Source: Planctomycetota bacterium
Lineage (GTDB): Bacteria > Planctomycetota > UBA1135 > UBA2386
Assembly: GCA_947455805.1 (NCBI GenBank)
Contig: CANGSN010000176.1
Location: 1-6,660, forward strand
Length of the DNA stretch: 6,660 nucleotides
Reading direction: 5' to 3'
In this document: positions 6,200 to 6,660 of the stretch, one piece after another
How the letters are laid out: each line of letters starts with the position of its first letter
Position numbering within the stretch: the stretch's first letter is position 1
Notes under the pieces: model-generated
The model's input: the letters and a program-made list of their open reading frames with translations, nothing else
The model's database searches: none
Told to the model about the DNA's origin: nothing
Translations under genes and position numbers: made by a program

Positions 6200-6660
6200 T
6201 CACTTGCCCTTCAGATCGTTCAGCCGCTTCTGCAGGTAGGCCTTCGCGAACGCCCAGTCCTTCTCGACCGTGCGCAGGCCCATGTCGAGCAGGTCGGCGA
6301 CCTCCTGGTTGGTCAAGCCGCGCGTCGCCTCCGGCTTGCCCTCGACCGGGCGGTTCTCGAACACCTTCAGCATCGCCACCTGGCCGACGCGCGCGTCCTG
6401 CCGCTCGAGCTCGGCGAGCACTTCGTAGATGACCTCGAAGTCGGTCTGCACCTTCTCCTCCTTCAGGAACTGCGACTGCAGCTCGACGCGCTGCATCGGG
6501 CCGCGGCCCTTGTCGTTCTTCGTCTTCCGGTAGTGGTCGACGACGATGCGCATGCACTCGGTGTAGAACGCGCGGAAGAAGAAGGCCCGGCCGTGTGCCA
6601 TCGCGGCGGTGCGCGCGTGCAGCCGTTCGTAGGCGGCGTTCACGATGTCGGTGCCGTCGA
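6200..6660 (-). CDS. ECF-family RNA polymerase sigma factor (5' partial)
   Basis: The frame is open to the right edge; the GTG at 6641-6643 is the Val of a conserved IVNAAYERL block (LVNEAYLRL in relatives), not a start, so at least part of the sigma2 domain lies outside. Numbering that Val as 1, the visible part has the end of sigma2 (AFFFRAFYTECMRIVVDHYR, 20-39), a charged hinge (40-65) and the sigma4 domain (about 70-144) with a helix-turn-helix at LTNQEVADLLDMGLRTVEKD (110-129), followed by a Trp that is usual at this place in the family (KDW). This matches the Sigma70_ECF/TIGR02999 group typical of Planctomycetes, which directs RNA polymerase to specific promoters and is often controlled by a neighbouring kinase or anti-sigma protein. 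About 13 extra residues (96-108, nt 6320-6358) sit between the first sigma4 helices and the helix-turn-helix. The protein ends in a Lys-rich tail (NDLKGK), TGA at 6200-6202. Confidence 0.88.
   Translation of the reverse strand, partial: DGTDIVNAAYERLHARTAAMAHGRAFFFRAFYTECMRIVVDHYRKTKNDKGRGPMQRVELQSQFLKEEKVQTDFEVIYEVLAELERQDARVGQVAMLKVFENRPVEGKPEATRGLTNQEVADLLDMGLRTVEKDWAFAKAYLQKRLNDLKGK

Overview
The window is very GC-rich DNA with strongly G/C-ending codons and almost no non-coding sequence. It looks like a Planctomycetota-type genome. The main reason is the partial ECF sigma factor at the right edge, which resembles the TIGR02999/Sigma70_ECF group that is abundant in Planctomycetes. A secreted WD40-like protein beside it and a large S9 peptidase with a Lys/Glu/Ala-rich insert agree with this. 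The assignment is an inference from family flavour; Acidobacteria or other high-GC lineages cannot be excluded from the sequence alone.

Layout. Positions 1-4428 hold three plus-strand genes packed with start-stop overlaps, so they are almost certainly one operon: (1) the 3' part of a very long gene that joins an S9 prolyl-oligopeptidase-type serine peptidase to a BCP/PrxQ peroxiredoxin; (2) an N-formylglutamate amidohydrolase-family protein whose GTG start overlaps the stop of gene 1 (GTGA); (3) a 124-residue membrane protein whose ATG shares one base with the stop of gene 2 (TGATG). A 47-base gap separates this operon from a convergent minus-strand pair: a secreted beta-propeller (WD40-like) protein (4476-6083) and, 116 bases upstream of it, the C-terminal part of an ECF sigma factor (6200 to the window end).

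How it may work together. The left operon combines a peptidase, a thiol peroxidase and an amidohydrolase of the deformylase type. Breakdown of peptides or N-blocked amino acids with built-in peroxide defence is one reading, but it is an inference. In the right pair, a sigma factor is followed by a propeller protein; planctomycete ECF genes are often next to regulatory kinases or propeller proteins, so the secreted propeller could belong to its regulatory circuit.

The most unusual item is the peptidase-peroxiredoxin fusion in a single uninterrupted frame, with all catalytic residues of both enzymes present and an 80-residue Ala-rich linker between them. No RNA genes, CRISPR arrays, insertion sequences or clear mobile-element marks were seen.
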